The notes under the pieces were generated by a model that was given only the letters and a program-made list of their open reading frames with translations, was not told the DNA's origin and did no database searches. From an uncultured Eubacteriales bacterium (GTDB lineage Bacteria; Bacillota_A; Clostridia; Christensenellales; Aristaeellaceae), in contig ONXY01000174.1 of NCBI GenBank assembly GCA_900321945.1, forward strand, positions 1-5,888: 5,888 nt of DNA, given 5' to 3'. Position 1 is the stretch's first letter, and every line of letters begins with the position of its first letter. The translations under genes and the position numbers were made by a program. This document shows positions 5,649 through 5,888 of the stretch, piece by piece.

Positions 5649-5888
5649 ATGAAGATCAGACGCGTGCTGCGCGGCATGCTGGCGCTTCTTGCGGCGGCCC
5701 TTATCGGCTTTTCCGCCGCGGAAACAGCCGGCGGGCTGTCCGCGGGGGACAGCGGGGCGGAGGTGCTGAGCCTCAAGCAGCGGCTGCAGGAACTGCGGTA
5801 CATCGCCCCCGGAAAGCTTACGAATAAATATACGGAAAAAACGGCGGAATCCGTCCGGGAGTTTCAGCGGCTGAACGGGCTGCCGGAA
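5649..5888 (+). CDS. Exported protein with N-terminal peptidoglycan-binding domain (3' part outside window)
   Basis: The first 80 residues of a gene that runs off the window. The N-terminus is a clear signal peptide: basic MKIRRVLR, a hydrophobic core MLALLAAALIGF, and a likely signal peptidase site after SAA (residue 24). The mature part begins with LSAGDSGAEVLSLKQRLQELRYI and continues to TEKTAESVREFQRLNGLPE. This is the three-helix PG_binding_1 pattern (G-x-x-G-x-x-V-x-x-L-Q-x-x-L, later V-x-x-F-Q). Such domains attach hydrolases, amidases or L,D-transpeptidases to the cell wall, or occur in tandem in spore and surface proteins. The catalytic part, if any, lies beyond the window, so the activity cannot be named. 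The start is supported by AAGGA 6 nt upstream. Confidence 0.85.
   Translation, partial: MKIRRVLRGMLALLAAALIGFSAAETAGGLSAGDSGAEVLSLKQRLQELRYIAPGKLTNKYTEKTAESVREFQRLNGLPE

Noticed and set aside
1..5888. Search for tRNA/rRNA genes, CRISPR repeats, insertion sequences, attachment sites and known riboswitches
   Set aside because: No tRNA-like cloverleaf, regularly spaced repeats, transposase or terminal inverted repeats were seen by eye; the window is filled by ordinary protein genes.

Overview
The window reads as a GC-rich Bacillota chromosome segment, most likely from an uncultured clostridial gut lineage. This rests on strong AGGAGG-type ribosome binding sites, GC-rich codon use, an ABC-F protein, an M20 peptidase, a MepA-like MATE pump, and an uncharacterised membrane protein resembling the DUF5058 family I associate with Clostridia. 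The lineage is an inference. There are no RNA genes, mobile elements or CRISPR arrays. Coding density is high, and the only sizeable gap is a 242-bp divergent promoter region.

Layout, left to right. (1) The 3' end of an ABC-F ATPase gene on the plus strand (2-220). (2) A convergent minus-strand operon (225-3098). In transcription order it encodes a DUF5058-like membrane protein, a second small polytopic membrane protein, and a membrane-anchored PM20D1/CPS1-like M20 metallopeptidase. The three genes are 13 nt apart and then overlap by 4 nt (ATGA). The operon has a good sigma-70-type promoter and a leader with a terminator-like hairpin. Its terminator is a perfect 20-bp palindrome holding the stop codons of both convergent genes. 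(3) A divergent plus-strand group: a MATE-family efflux transporter (3341-4687), a NudC-like Zn-ribbon Nudix hydrolase (4749-5567), and the start of an exported peptidoglycan-binding-domain protein (5649 to the window end). No terminator separates the last three, so they may be cotranscribed.

How the genes may work together. The minus-strand operon is the most interesting part. Two membrane proteins of unknown function are translationally linked to an M20 hydrolase that has a full set of metal ligands. I infer a transport-plus-hydrolysis module: the membrane pair moves a peptide or N-acyl amino acid and the M20 enzyme cleaves it at the membrane. The charge pattern around the enzyme's anchor suggests the catalytic domain faces the cytoplasm, which would fit import followed by hydrolysis. 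The plus-strand genes look like general efflux, nucleotide housekeeping and cell-envelope functions with no obvious shared pathway.
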